Below are positions 28,136 through 36,490 of a DNA stretch of 64,000 bases, one piece after another (the first letter of the stretch is position 1; every line of letters begins with the position of its first letter). The notes under the pieces were generated by a model. The model did no database searches. It was not told the origin of the DNA and worked only from the letters and a program-made list of their open reading frames with translations. The stretch spans positions 1-64,000 of the forward strand of contig CANMRM010000005.1 of NCBI GenBank assembly GCA_947500295.1, written 5' to 3'. Both the position numbers and the translations under genes were made by a program. Source of the DNA: an uncultured Kordiimonas sp. Its GTDB lineage: Bacteria > Pseudomonadota > Alphaproteobacteria > Sphingomonadales > Kordiimonadaceae.

Positions 28136-28975
28136 ATGAATGACACACCTCCCATATTGTTCGATAGCCGACAGGTGGCCCGAAACAGAGCCCGCGCTGC
28201 CAGCATGGATGCAAGCCACCAGTTCCTGAAAGCCGAAATTGCAGACCGGATTCACGAACGCCTTCAGGAGGTGAATCGCGATTTTCCAGACCGTGCGGAC
28301 CTTGGTGGCGGCTTTGCCTCCTTCCTTCCGGCTGCGGAGAAGGCTAAATATACGCAAGTGCCTCACGGCGAAAACCAGCTCGCACTCCGCGAGGCAAGCA
28401 GTGACCTGATCGTTAGCAACCTCGACCTGCACTGGGTTAACGACCTGCCCGGGTTTCTGGTGCAGGCCCGCATGGCGCTCCGGCCCGACGGCCTGTTTTG
28501 TGCCTCTATGCTGGGCGGCGACACCCTCCAAGAACTGAGGCATGCGCTGATCGCCGCAGAATCGGAGATTCGGGGCGGTGCAGGCCAGCGCGTCATCCCC
28601 TTTGCAGATGTCAGGGACCTTGGCAGCCTGATGCAACGCGCGGGCTTTGCCCTGCCGGTCACTGATGTCGACACACTGACACTCACGTATGAGCATCCAC
28701 TCAGCCTGATGCACGAATTGCGCGGCATGGGCGAAACCAATGCGATGGTCAATCGCCCAAAAACCCCGTTGCGCCGGGATGTTCTGATGCGGGCTGCCGA
28801 GATTTACCAGCAGCAATTCAGCCGTGAAGATGGTCGGGTCGTCGCCACCTTTGAAGTGATGTACCTGACCGGCTGGCATCCGCACGAGAGCCAGCAAAAG
28901 CCTTTGAAACCGGGAAGTGGCAAGGTGAATTTGGCGGACGCAATCAAGGCAGGAAAACCACCCGCCGGCGACTAG
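28136..28975 (+). CDS. BioC/NDUFAF5-like methyltransferase-fold protein
   Basis: 279 residues. Starts PPILFDSRQVARNRARA, the pattern of the alphaproteobacterial NDUFAF5/BioC-like family, and has DLIVSNLDLHWVNDLPG and DGLFCASMLGG. Mitochondrial NDUFAF5 hydroxylates an Arg of complex I subunit NDUFS7; a bacterial equivalent is possible. Oddly, the region between motif I (ADLGGGFASF) and DLIVSNL is about 25 residues shorter than I expect for the family and lacks a clear acidic motif II, so cofactor binding is in doubt. ATG 28136 has GGAG 2 bases upstream of it, tight spacing, but earlier in-frame codons lie in the comF promoter area. Confidence 0.83.
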   Translation: MNDTPPILFDSRQVARNRARAASMDASHQFLKAEIADRIHERLQEVNRDFPDRADLGGGFASFLPAAEKAKYTQVPHGENQLALREASSDLIVSNLDLHWVNDLPGFLVQARMALRPDGLFCASMLGGDTLQELRHALIAAESEIRGGAGQRVIPFADVRDLGSLMQRAGFALPVTDVDTLTLTYEHPLSLMHELRGMGETNAMVNRPKTPLRRDVLMRAAEIYQQQFSREDGRVVATFEVMYLTGWHPHESQQKPLKPGSGKVNLADAIKAGKPPAGD

Positions 28976-28976
28976 A

Positions 28977-29528
28977 TCAGCTGGCAAACACCCTCAGTCG
29001 GGGCCAGCGGGCGAGCCAGCCCTTGGCCTTAAGCCGCGCACTGAAACCGGCAGGATCATGCCGCTTCATCGCCGGGGTTATCCGCAAAACATGATCAAAC
29101 AGGTCTTCAAATCCAAAGGGAGCAATAAACTCCGGTTCGTTTGTGTGGGTCAATCGAAGGCCAACGGTAGTTGCGGTTTCCGCCCAATGCCTGAGTGCCT
29201 CTTCAATATCCGCAAATGGTGGATGGCCACCAAACTTGTGCATGCGTGCCTGGTTCCGCACCTGCCAGATGCCGTTTGGCAAACGGGTTTCCAGCTGCTT
29301 TTCAAACGCCAAATCATGCATTTTTTCCGGTTTTTGCCGGTCAAAATACACCACATCTATATCAATGTCCGGGAACGGACCGTTACGCTCGTATAACGAG
29401 TCCCAAACACGGTTGCGCACAAACCCTGCCGCTACAAAGGCTTTCTCGGGCCCGTGGTCACGAACCGTCTCCAGCACGCGGACGACATTTGGATCTGAAA
29501 GGAGAAGCGACGCCAGGCGCTCCGGCAC
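28977..29528 (-). CDS. Nucleotidyltransferase family protein (NTP_transf_6 type)
   Basis: 183 residues. Has the polymerase-beta-like nucleotidyltransferase pattern AAGFVRNRVWDSLY followed by the metal-binding acidic run DIDIDVVYFD (about 55-64). It belongs to the family annotated as nucleotidyltransferase (PF06042 by recollection); substrate unknown. The GTG start shares its G with the mutT stop codon (TAGTG), so the two are translationally coupled. It converges with the BioC-like gene, only one base apart at the stops. Confidence 0.82.
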   Translation of the reverse strand: MPERLASLLLSDPNVVRVLETVRDHGPEKAFVAAGFVRNRVWDSLYERNGPFPDIDIDVVYFDRQKPEKMHDLAFEKQLETRLPNGIWQVRNQARMHKFGGHPPFADIEEALRHWAETATTVGLRLTHTNEPEFIAPFGFEDLFDHVLRITPAMKRHDPAGFSARLKAKGWLARWPRLRVFAS

Positions 29529-29974
29529 TAGAGAAAATCCCGTAACATGGCGACAAGCGGCACATCGGCAGGCGGCATCGGATAGTCACCGAGCTCCCGA
29601 ATCTTGACCCATTTGGTTTTCTGGCCTTCCTGCGGCGAGATCAATCCATCCCACTTGCGACACAAATATAACGGCATCAGGAGGTGAAACTTTTCATAGG
29701 AATGAGAGGCGAATGCAAACGGCGCCAAACAGGCTGCCGAGATATCGATGTCCAATTCTTCTTTGCATTCCCGGATAAGGGCAGCTTCCGGGATCTCGCC
29801 CTCTTCAATCTTGCCGCCCGGGAACTCCCATAATCCCGCCATGGACTTGCCCTCGGGTCGCTGGGCAATGAGGATGTGCCCGTCAATATCCACAAGAGCA
29901 ATGGCAGCTACCAACACAGTCGGCAGGCCAGCATCAATTCGCACATTTGGTTCAGGACATTCGTAATCACTCAT
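29528..29974 (-). CDS. mutT: NUDIX hydrolase, MutT-like (8-oxo-dGTP diphosphatase)
   Basis: 148 residues. Complete Nudix box: GG-x5-E-x7-REUxEE spelled GGKIEEGEIPEAALIRECKE then ELDI (about 53-77). The start VLVAAIALVDIDGHILIAQRPEGK and the Trp-Glu-Phe-Pro-Gly-Gly segment match MutT, which clears oxidised dGTP. ATG 29974 has a weak ribosome-binding site; a start at 30010 is possible. MutT beside argJ and secA is a common alphaproteobacterial arrangement. Confidence 0.88.
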   Translation of the reverse strand: MSDYECPEPNVRIDAGLPTVLVAAIALVDIDGHILIAQRPEGKSMAGLWEFPGGKIEEGEIPEAALIRECKEELDIDISAACLAPFAFASHSYEKFHLLMPLYLCRKWDGLISPQEGQKTKWVKIRELGDYPMPPADVPLVAMLRDFL

Positions 29975-30094
29975 AGAGGGTGAGTTAGCGCCAACTTTAG
30001 GCAAATACAAGCTTTAACACCTTGTTTAGATTTGCCCCCAACACTGTGGTCAGGCACCAGTGACCGGGCATCAGGCAACCAGGGAGCCATTACC

Positions 30095-30364
30095 ATGGCA
30101 AAGACAATCTTGCAGTCGTGTGGCAAAGCAGGACACGAATGCAACCCGACGCACGCAAGAGGCTATGCAGTCGCTTCAAATACAATAACATCACTATGGA
30201 AACGAACCGACGGCGCCACCGCCGTGGAATATGGCCTGCTGGCCGGATTGGTCGCAATTGGCCTCGCCGGCGGGCTCGGCGCTCTGGCTGATCTTGTCAG
30301 CCTGCTGTTTGAGGTCATTGGCGACGAAGCCGCGGATGTGTCAAGCGCGATGAATGAAGAATAA
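30095..30364 (+). CDS. Flp/Fap family type IVb pilin, orphan
   Basis: 89 residues. Contains the Flp prepilin site G-ATAVEY (cleavage after Gly 40, with Glu at +5), followed by a hydrophobic helix LLAGLVAIGLAGGLGALADL and an acidic tail. Flp pilins form Tad pili for surface attachment. Features that differ: a 40-residue leader, much longer than the usual 10-20, with two cysteines (9 and 16), and no tad/cpa assembly genes nearby. No later in-frame start codon exists that would shorten it. AGGGAG lies upstream of the ATG. Confidence 0.85.
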   Translation: MAKTILQSCGKAGHECNPTHARGYAVASNTITSLWKRTDGATAVEYGLLAGLVAIGLAGGLGALADLVSLLFEVIGDEAADVSSAMNEE

Positions 30365-30459
30365 AAAAGCTTAAGCACCACCCCTGTGGGCAGCGCCATT
30401 TCAAAGAAGATCAATCGTGAATGAGGCGATCATTCCGCCTCGCGAATACAAGTGGTTTT

Positions 30460-30693
30460 TTAGCTGTAGGCCACTTCCTGATAATCAGTTTCCCGATACT
30501 GGCGTCGCGGTTTTTCCTCGGTCTCAAGGCGCTCGGAAATGACCCGCTTGGCCCGTTGAACCTCTTTTTGCATGTAGGTCAACTCTGCAAGCTTCTCATC
30601 ACTTTCTCCCGAATATCGACCCAGCGCATCAGCAAGCGCAGTTTCGAGCTCGTTTAAAAACTTCAGCTGCAGGTCCAAATTTACCGTTGGCAT
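30460..30693 (-). CDS. Small coiled-coil protein of unknown function
   Basis: 77 residues, mostly charged and helical: MPTVNLDLQLKFLNELETAL then a run of Leu/Glu/Lys heptad-like spacing to residue 60, and a tail with YRETDYQEVAY. No domain recognised. ATG 30693 has GGAGAG 7-9 bases upstream, which supports it as a real gene; an upstream in-frame ATG at 30735 lacks one. Convergent with the Flp pilin gene. Confidence 0.65.
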   Translation of the reverse strand: MPTVNLDLQLKFLNELETALADALGRYSGESDEKLAELTYMQKEVQRAKRVISERLETEEKPRRQYRETDYQEVAYS

Positions 30694-30874
30694 AACACTC
30701 TCCAAAATAGCTTGGTGGGACGAACCCAGCATCAACTATTCAAATGTCATGCCACAATTTTTTCTTTATATTTCAAATATATAACGCGCCGTATTGCTGG
30801 GTTCGGCAGATTCTGCACATACATACCTGTCTGCCGGGAAACTTTCGCCGATTGCAGTTTGCACGCAGGAGCTG

Positions 30875-32119
30875 TCAACTGCGGTAGTCTGCATTGATAT
30901 CAATGTAACCGTGGGTCATGTCACAGGTCCAGACAACAGCTTGGCCGTTGCCGACACCAACATCGACCTTCAATTCAATATTTTGGCCGCGCATATGCTC
31001 GGCAGCGATGGATTCACGATACTGTTTGCTGACCATTCCATTTTCTGCCACCAGCTGCCCCCCGATCCAGATAGCAAGGGCATCGCGGTTTGCCTGCTCC
31101 CCGGACTTGCCAACCGCCATCACCAACCTGCCCCAATTTGGGTCTTCCCCGGCAATGGCCGTTTTGACAAGCGGACTGTTGGCTATTGATTTTGCGATCG
31201 TCCGTGCCGACAGGTCTGACGCAGCCCCCGACACATCGACCGAGACAAATTTTGTCGCGCCTTCACCATCGCGAACAATCTGTTGCGCAAGACTGACTGC
31301 AACCTCGAAGAATTTACTGGCAAAATCAACAAGGCGTGGGTCCGCGGCTGACTGGATCACCTCCCTGTTCGCATTCTTGCCGGTCGCAAACGCCAGAACA
31401 CAATCGTTGGTAGACGTGTCACCGTCCACCGTGATGGCATTAAAGCTTTTATCGACAGTGGCCTGCAACAGGTCCTGCAAGCACCCCGCAGAAACATTGG
31501 CGTTGGTGAAAATGAACCCAAGCATTGTTGCCATATCAGGCGCAATCATACCGGAACCTTTTGCGATGCCGGAGATAACAACAGGTCGTCCATCCACGGT
31601 GGCAACCCGACTACAGCCTTTGGGGAACGTATCGGTTGTTGTAATGGCTTGCGCAACCTCATGCCACATGGCACCGGACAGGCCTTCGTTTATCCGCTTC
31701 AGGTATGTTGGAAACCTTGCCGTATCAAGCGGTTCGCCTATAACCCCGGTGGAAGCAACAAGAACCTCCTCCTCGGCACAGCCAACAATATCTGCAGCGT
31801 AGCGCGCTGTTGCGGCGGCTGCTTTTTCACCCTTGATACCCGTAAAGGCATTTGCGTTTCCTGCGTTAACAACCAAGGCCTGGGCACCACCACCATTTGC
31901 CCGCAAAACCTGTTTGCACCAATCCACGGGCGCAGCAGGCATTTTGCTTTTTGTGAAAACACCCGCGGCTCTTGTTCCTTCTGCAAGGCGCGCCAGCATC
32001 AGGTCAGGTCGCCCTTCATAACGCAAACCTGCCGCAGCTGCCCCCACCTCAACGCCGGCAACTGGCAAAAGATTGGGAAAATTGTCTGGGGCCAACGGGC
32101 TTTTTTGAGGGCCTTGCAT
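30875..32119 (-). CDS. argJ: Glutamate N-acetyltransferase / amino-acid acetyltransferase ArgJ
   Basis: 414 residues. Ornithine acetyltransferase of the cyclic arginine pathway. The autoprocessing site is present, with cleavage between Ala and Thr in GMIAPDMATMLGF; Thr becomes the nucleophile of the beta chain. Other motifs: VNAGNANAFTG, ATTDTFPKG and VDGDTSTNDCVL. ATG 32119 follows CGGAGAC closely; an in-frame start at 32146 is less likely. Divergent from secA. Confidence 0.95.
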   Translation of the reverse strand: MQGPQKSPLAPDNFPNLLPVAGVEVGAAAAGLRYEGRPDLMLARLAEGTRAAGVFTKSKMPAAPVDWCKQVLRANGGGAQALVVNAGNANAFTGIKGEKAAAATARYAADIVGCAEEEVLVASTGVIGEPLDTARFPTYLKRINEGLSGAMWHEVAQAITTTDTFPKGCSRVATVDGRPVVISGIAKGSGMIAPDMATMLGFIFTNANVSAGCLQDLLQATVDKSFNAITVDGDTSTNDCVLAFATGKNANREVIQSAADPRLVDFASKFFEVAVSLAQQIVRDGEGATKFVSVDVSGAASDLSARTIAKSIANSPLVKTAIAGEDPNWGRLVMAVGKSGEQANRDALAIWIGGQLVAENGMVSKQYRESIAAEHMRGQNIELKVDVGVGNGQAVVWTCDMTHGYIDINADYRS

Positions 32120-32457
32120 GTCAGTCTCCGGGTCAGTAAAGAGCAAATAAGAGGCTGGCGAAACACCAATTGAACCAGTGTTTGCCTCGACCCCTGAGGC
32201 TGAGGAGTTTGCAGAGGCCCTCTTCAGATTGCAAGCTGTATGCTATCCAGTGCGCCGGAACACTTTAATTTGTAGGTCCAAATCGAGAGCCACAGGTTGA
32301 CAGAAGCCTTGGCTATACTTATCTGTGCGTGCATTCTTGTGAGGATTATTTTGCTCTTTTGTACAGGTGATTGCGCCCGCGACGTCGAGCGAAAAAAAGA
32401 TGCTGCCGCATCAAGGTTTGTGACCCTGAGCCAAAGCAGCCAATTGGGAAGTATCAT
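32120..32457. other. Divergent argJ/secA intergenic region
   Basis: 338 bases with a probable secA promoter at 32297-32325. No credible small gene; an open frame on the minus strand (about 32224-32457) has no supported start or recognisable product. Confidence 0.5.
32297..32325 (+). promoter_or_regulatory. Probable secA promoter
   Basis: Perfect -35 TTGACA (32297-32302), 17-base spacer, then TATCTG (32320-32325), a partial -10. It lies about 130 bases before the secA start. GGGA precedes the ATG at 32458. Confidence 0.45.
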
Positions 32458-35328
32458 ATGTTGGGTTTAGGCTCGCTCGCGAAAAAGATTTTTGGTTCCG
32501 CCAACGATCGCTATCTGTCCAAGCTTGCGCCGCGCGTTGCAGCGATCAATGCGCTGGAACCGGAGATGGAAGCCTTGTCGGATGAGGCACTGCGCACCAA
32601 GACAGACGAGTTCCGCAATCGCCTCTCCGAGGGCGAGACCCTCGACAATCTGCTCATCGAAGCTTTTGCCGTCGTACGTGAAGCCGCCAAACGCTCGCTT
32701 GGCCTGCGCCACTATGACGTACAGCTCATCGGCGGTATGGTTCTTGACGATACCAGTATCGCGGAAATGAAAACAGGCGAAGGTAAAACACTGGTCGCTA
32801 CGCTTGCCGCCTACCTCAATGCCCTGCCCGGTAAGGGTGTGCACGTGGTAACCGTCAATGACTATCTGGCTGAGCGGGACGCCGACTGGATGGGCAAGGT
32901 GTACGGATTCCTTGGCATGACCACAGGCGTGATTGTCCCAGGCAAGACGGACCCGGAGCGGCAGGAAGCATACGCGGCCGACATTACCTATGGCACCAAC
33001 AATGAATTCGGCTTTGACTATTTGCGCGACAATATGAAAAACCGTCGTGAAGAAATGGTCCAGCGTGACTTTGCCTTTGCTATCGTCGATGAGGTGGACT
33101 CAATCCTTGTTGACGAAGCGCGGACACCACTGATTATTTCAGGCCCCACCGAAGACAAGTCCGACCTTTACATGGCAATTGACAAGGTAGTCGCTGAAAT
33201 AGGTGATGACGACTATGAAAAGGACGAGAAAGCCAAGAATGTCTCGTTGACGGAAGATGGCACCGAACATGTGGAGCAGATTCTGAAGGACGCTGACCTC
33301 CTGAAATCTGACAATCTGTATGATTATGAAAATACAGCGATAGTTCACCATGTGGATCAGGCGCTGAAAGCGCGCACCATGTTCGAGCGCGACACGGACT
33401 ATATCGTCAAGGACAATAAGGTCATCATCATCGACGAATTCACCGGCCGGATGATGGATGGTCGCCGCTACTCGGGTGGCTTGCACCAGGCGCTTGAAGC
33501 CAAAGAAGGTGTGCAGATCCAGCCTGAAAACCAGACGATGGCCTCGATCACATTCCAGAATTATTTCCGCATGTACCCCAAGCTTTCCGGCATGACCGGT
33601 ACGGCTGCGACGGAAGCCGAGGAATTTGCAGACATTTACGGTCTGGGTGTTGTTGAAATACCGACCAATGTTGAAATTGCGCGTGTTGACGAGCACGACG
33701 AATTTTACCGCACTGCCGGTGAAAAATATGATGCGATTCTAGCGGATATTACCGATGCGCAGCAAAAGGGCCAGCCAGTGCTTGTTGGCACGGTCTCGAT
33801 TGAAAAATCGGAGCTTCTGTCCGATTTCCTCAAGAAGAAAAAAATCAAACACCAGGTTCTGAATGCCCGGCATCATGAACAGGAAGCCTTTATCGTCAGC
33901 CAGGCGGGCCGCCTGGGCGCTGTGACGATCGCAACCAACATGGCGGGCCGCGGTACCGACATCCAGTTGGGCGGCAATGCAGAGATGCGTATTGCGGAAG
34001 AAACCAAGGACCTGGATGACGAAGCGAAGGTCAGGAAAATCGCTGAACGCATCAAAGCTGAAGTCGCCGCTGAAAAAGAAAAAGTCATTGAAGCCGGTGG
34101 TCTTTACATCATGGCGACCGAGCGCCACGAAAGCCGCCGGATCGACAACCAGCTGCGGGGACGCGCAGGCCGTCAGGGTGACCCGGGACGTTCCAAGTTT
34201 TTCCTTTCGCTGCAAGACGACCTGATGCGGATTTTCGGCCCTGAACGCATGGACAGCATGCTCGTGCGGCTGGGCATTGAAGAAGGCGAAGCGATCATCC
34301 ACCCCTGGATCAACAAGGCGATTGAAAAAGCGCAACAGAAGGTGGAAGCCAGAAACTACGATATCCGTAAGAACCTGGTGAAATACGATGACGTGATGAA
34401 CGATCAGCGCCGCGTGATCTATGAGCAGCGCCGTGAAATTATGGACGCGGAGATCGTTTCAGATACGATCAAGAACATGCGTGAAGATGTGGTGCAGCAC
34501 ATTGTTGAAAATCGCATCCCGCCCAAGTCCTATCCCGAGCAATGGGATATTGAAGGACTGCAGGAAGATGTGACCAACATTCTGGGCCTCCAGGACGTGT
34601 CTGTAACCGACTGGGCCGCTGAGGAAGGTGTTGACGACGACGAGATCATCGCACGCCTGGAAAAAGCGACCGATGACCTGATCGAAAGCAAGAAAGAGAC
34701 AGCCAACCAGCTGATCGGCCGCCCGGAAGGCGCAGATGCGGATGAAGAAACACCTGGCTACTGGGAAGCCATGATTGAACGAAATATCCTGCTGCAGGTC
34801 CTTGACCAGGAATGGAAAGACCACCTGCAGAACCTGGATCATTTGCGCCAGGGTGTCGGATTGCGTGCCTACGGCCAGCGCGACCCGCTAAACGAATACA
34901 AAACTGAAGCCTTCACGCTGTTTGAGGGCATGCTTTATCATATTCGAGAAACCACGACGCAAATATTGTCGCGTATTGAACTTGCAGCCCAATCTGCACC
35001 GATGTCGGTGGCACCACCCCCTCCGCCTGCGGCGGATTTGCAGGCCAGTCACCCTGACCCGAACGCCGGAGGCATTATCCCGGGTGCGGCAGATGCGGGA
35101 CTTGAGGGCCCTGACCCGAACGACACTTCGACCTGGAGCAATGTGCCGAGAAACGCGCCTTGCCCATGTGGCTCGGGCCAGAAGTTCAAGCATTGCCATG
35201 GCGATATGGCAGGGGCAAGCCAGGCTTTCCCGCCACCAGCCAGCAACCCGTTTGCAAATGTTGGCCGGAATGACCCCTGTCCGTGTGGCTCCGGCAAGAA
35301 GTTCAAGCACTGCCACGGCAGTCTGTAA
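32458..35328 (+). CDS. secA: Preprotein translocase ATPase SecA with two SEC-C zinc motifs
   Basis: 956 residues. Motor ATPase that pushes unfolded proteins through SecYEG. Motifs in order: Walker [14 protein letters not shown] (about 102-114), [16 protein letters not shown], preprotein cross-linking domain, second helicase lobe with [11 protein letters not shown] and [10 protein letters not shown]. After a Pro/Ala-rich linker the C-terminus holds two copies of the SEC-C zinc motif, [14 protein letters not shown] (near 900) and [16 protein letters not shown] at the very end, joined by about 22 residues; one copy is usual. ATG 32458 has GGGAAG upstream. It is followed by a 17-bp tandem repeat. 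High confidence in identity; the effect of the second zinc motif (SecB or ribosome binding) is unknown. Confidence 0.97.
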   Translation: MLGLGSLAKKIFGSANDRYLSKLAPRVAAINALEPEMEALSDEALRTKTDEFRNRLSEGETLDNLLIEAFAVVREAAKRSLGLRHYDVQLIGGMVLDDTSIAEMKTGEGKTLVATLAAYLNALPGKGVHVVTVNDYLAERDADWMGKVYGFLGMTTGVIVPGKTDPERQEAYAADITYGTNNEFGFDYLRDNMKNRREEMVQRDFAFAIVDEVDSILVDEARTPLIISGPTEDKSDLYMAIDKVVAEIGDDDYEKDEKAKNVSLTEDGTEHVEQILKDADLLKSDNLYDYENTAIVHHVDQALKARTMFERDTDYIVKDNKVIIIDEFTGRMMDGRRYSGGLHQALEAKEGVQIQPENQTMASITFQNYFRMYPKLSGMTGTAATEAEEFADIYGLGVVEIPTNVEIARVDEHDEFYRTAGEKYDAILADITDAQQKGQPVLVGTVSIEKSELLSDFLKKKKIKHQVLNARHHEQEAFIVSQAGRLGAVTIATNMAGRGTDIQLGGNAEMRIAEETKDLDDEAKVRKIAERIKAEVAAEKEKVIEAGGLYIMATERHESRRIDNQLRGRAGRQGDPGRSKFFLSLQDDLMRIFGPERMDSMLVRLGIEEGEAIIHPWINKAIEKAQQKVEARNYDIRKNLVKYDDVMNDQRRVIYEQRREIMDAEIVSDTIKNMREDVVQHIVENRIPPKSYPEQWDIEGLQEDVTNILGLQDVSVTDWAAEEGVDDDEIIARLEKATDDLIESKKETANQLIGRPEGADADEETPGYWEAMIERNILLQVLDQEWKDHLQNLDHLRQGVGLRAYGQRDPLNEYKTEAFTLFEGMLYHIRETTTQILSRIELAAQSAPMSVAPPPPPAADLQASHPDPNAGGIIPGAADAGLEGPDPNDTSTWSNVPRNAPCPCGSGQKFKHCHGDMAGASQAFPPPASNPFANVGRNDPCPCGSGKKFKHCHGSL

Positions 35329-35333
35329 CAGGC

Positions 35334-35393
35334 CAGGCCATTGAACAGGTCAGGCCATTGAACAGGTCAGGCCATTGAACAGGTCAGGCCATT
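35334..35393. repeat. 17-bp tandem repeat, three copies plus a partial
   Basis: The unit CAGGCCATTGAACAGGT occurs exactly three times (35334-35350, 35351-35367, 35368-35384) followed by CAGGCCATT. It starts 5 bases after the secA stop. It is intergenic; unit length and lack of spacers rule out CRISPR. Confidence 0.95.
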
Positions 35394-35454
35394 TCGTCTG
35401 ACCTCGCCGATCTGCAACTGAACGCCATATGAACGTGCGTCTCAGCTAATCATA

Positions 35455-35501
35455 AGCTCGCCTCCGCTAGGGTGATTCGAAACTAGCGGAGGAGACGAGC
35501 T
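35455..35501 (+). promoter_or_regulatory. Hairpin burying the ribosome-binding site of the next gene
   Basis: Left arm 35455-35470 pairs with right arm 35483-35501: 10 bp CCTCCGCTAG/CTAGCGGAGG, then AGCTCG/CGAGCT after a 3-base AGA bulge on the right, closing a 12-base loop. The right arm contains the GGAGGAG ribosome-binding site and ends at the base before ATG 35502. If transcribed from upstream, translation should be blocked until the stem opens, as in RNA thermometers or ligand-controlled leaders. A DNA-level dyad for a repressor is the alternative. Confidence 0.7.
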
Positions 35502-36365
35502 ATGAGACGGACGGAAACCCCAGCCACAAGGCCATTTTCACGCCTGAAAACAGGGCTCCTTCTGGTCATGGTCGCTGCCAGTGCACCAACAGCGGCGCAC
35601 GACGGTGCCGGTTATCATGTCGATCCGGTTGACTATGAGTTTCGTGCAAGTCATCCGTTCCGGGTTTTTGTTGATCTTGAGCGCGGCCAGACACGCAAGG
35701 CGTACCGGCAGGACGCCAACGACCATTACATCCGGGACCGGCTGCGCTATGTGTTGCCGAGCAACATTGTCATCGTTTCCCGGCGACGGGACGCCGATAT
35801 GACCGTCCAGGCGCGACTGACAGATTACAATTTGTCATTTCACGTAACGGACATTGCCCGGCGCAACAAGAAATACAAGAAGCGCTATCGCTACACACCT
35901 GGCCAGTGTGGACACCACAAGCGGGCTTTCTATACACGCGTGACGGAAAAAGGTGTGGCGGTTGCCGACTATCAGCTGACCTACCGCATACGCGGAGAAG
36001 GTGCATACGCTGACGCGTTACGTGTTCATGCTGCCGAGAGTTATCGCTACGGTGAAAACCTTCAAGCCCTCACAAACTGTGGCGTGGTGCCGTCAGCCAA
36101 CTATCCAAACAGCACTGTTGCGCGTTTGTTTACGCAGGCTGGCGGCCACTACCGCGACACACTTGCCCAGGAGATACGCACCGAAGGTTTGCGCAACCTC
36201 GCCCAGTTGCTTGCTGGTAAAATCAGAGCGCGCGCGGACCAGTTTTACGTATCGCTTGCCGCACGTCACGACAGCTTCGGGCCGTCCCGGGGTTCAGCGG
36301 TCTATGACTATGACGATGTGGAACCACGCCGTCGTCCGGCTTACGGACGCTGGCAGGATGATTGA
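35502..36365 (+). CDS. Secreted basic protein of unknown function
   Basis: 287 residues with a signal peptide (LKTGLLLVMVAASAPTAAHD; cleavage near residue 33). The mature protein is Tyr-, Arg- and His-rich, with a mixed alpha/beta pattern (RDRLRYVLPSNIVIVSRRRD, LTDYNLSFHVTDIARR), two cysteines (about 124 and 187) that may form a disulfide, and a charged tail YDYDDVEPRRRP. I recognise no family. It stands alone between secA and the convergent nrdB. Its GGAGGAG ribosome-binding site is strong but lies inside the hairpin at 35455-35501, which suggests translational control. Confidence 0.78.
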   Translation: MRRTETPATRPFSRLKTGLLLVMVAASAPTAAHDGAGYHVDPVDYEFRASHPFRVFVDLERGQTRKAYRQDANDHYIRDRLRYVLPSNIVIVSRRRDADMTVQARLTDYNLSFHVTDIARRNKKYKKRYRYTPGQCGHHKRAFYTRVTEKGVAVADYQLTYRIRGEGAYADALRVHAAESYRYGENLQALTNCGVVPSANYPNSTVARLFTQAGGHYRDTLAQEIRTEGLRNLAQLLAGKIRARADQFYVSLAARHDSFGPSRGSAVYDYDDVEPRRRPAYGRWQDD

Positions 36366-36437
36366 TTGCTTCTCCCAATGAGGCAGGCGCGCTGAGGGCA
36401 TTGTCCTCGCTGGCCTGAAGCGCAGCCCTGCCCACTA

Positions 36438-36484
36438 TGGCGCCCGGATTGTTACGAGTTTAGTTTCGAGTTATCCGGGCGCCA
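36438..36484 (-). repeat. 12-bp inverted repeat after nrdB
   Basis: TGGCGCCCGGAT (36438-36449) and ATCCGGGCGCCA (36473-36484) are perfect inverted copies around a 23-base AT-richer loop, just beyond the nrdB stop. GC-rich stem but no T run, so a processing or stabilising structure or a factor-dependent terminator. Confidence 0.6.
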
Positions 36485-36490
36485 ATTTCT

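Noticed and set aside
30423-30441. GAGGCG/CGCCTC hairpin between the pilin and the coiled-coil gene
   Set aside because: No T run directly follows on either strand, so a terminator call is not supported.
32224-32457. 77-codon open frame on the minus strand upstream of secA
   Set aside because: No ribosome-binding site, no recognisable product, and it covers the likely secA promoter.
35334-35393. Possible CRISPR array
   Set aside because: Units are 17 bp, directly abutting, with no spacers and no cas genes in the window.
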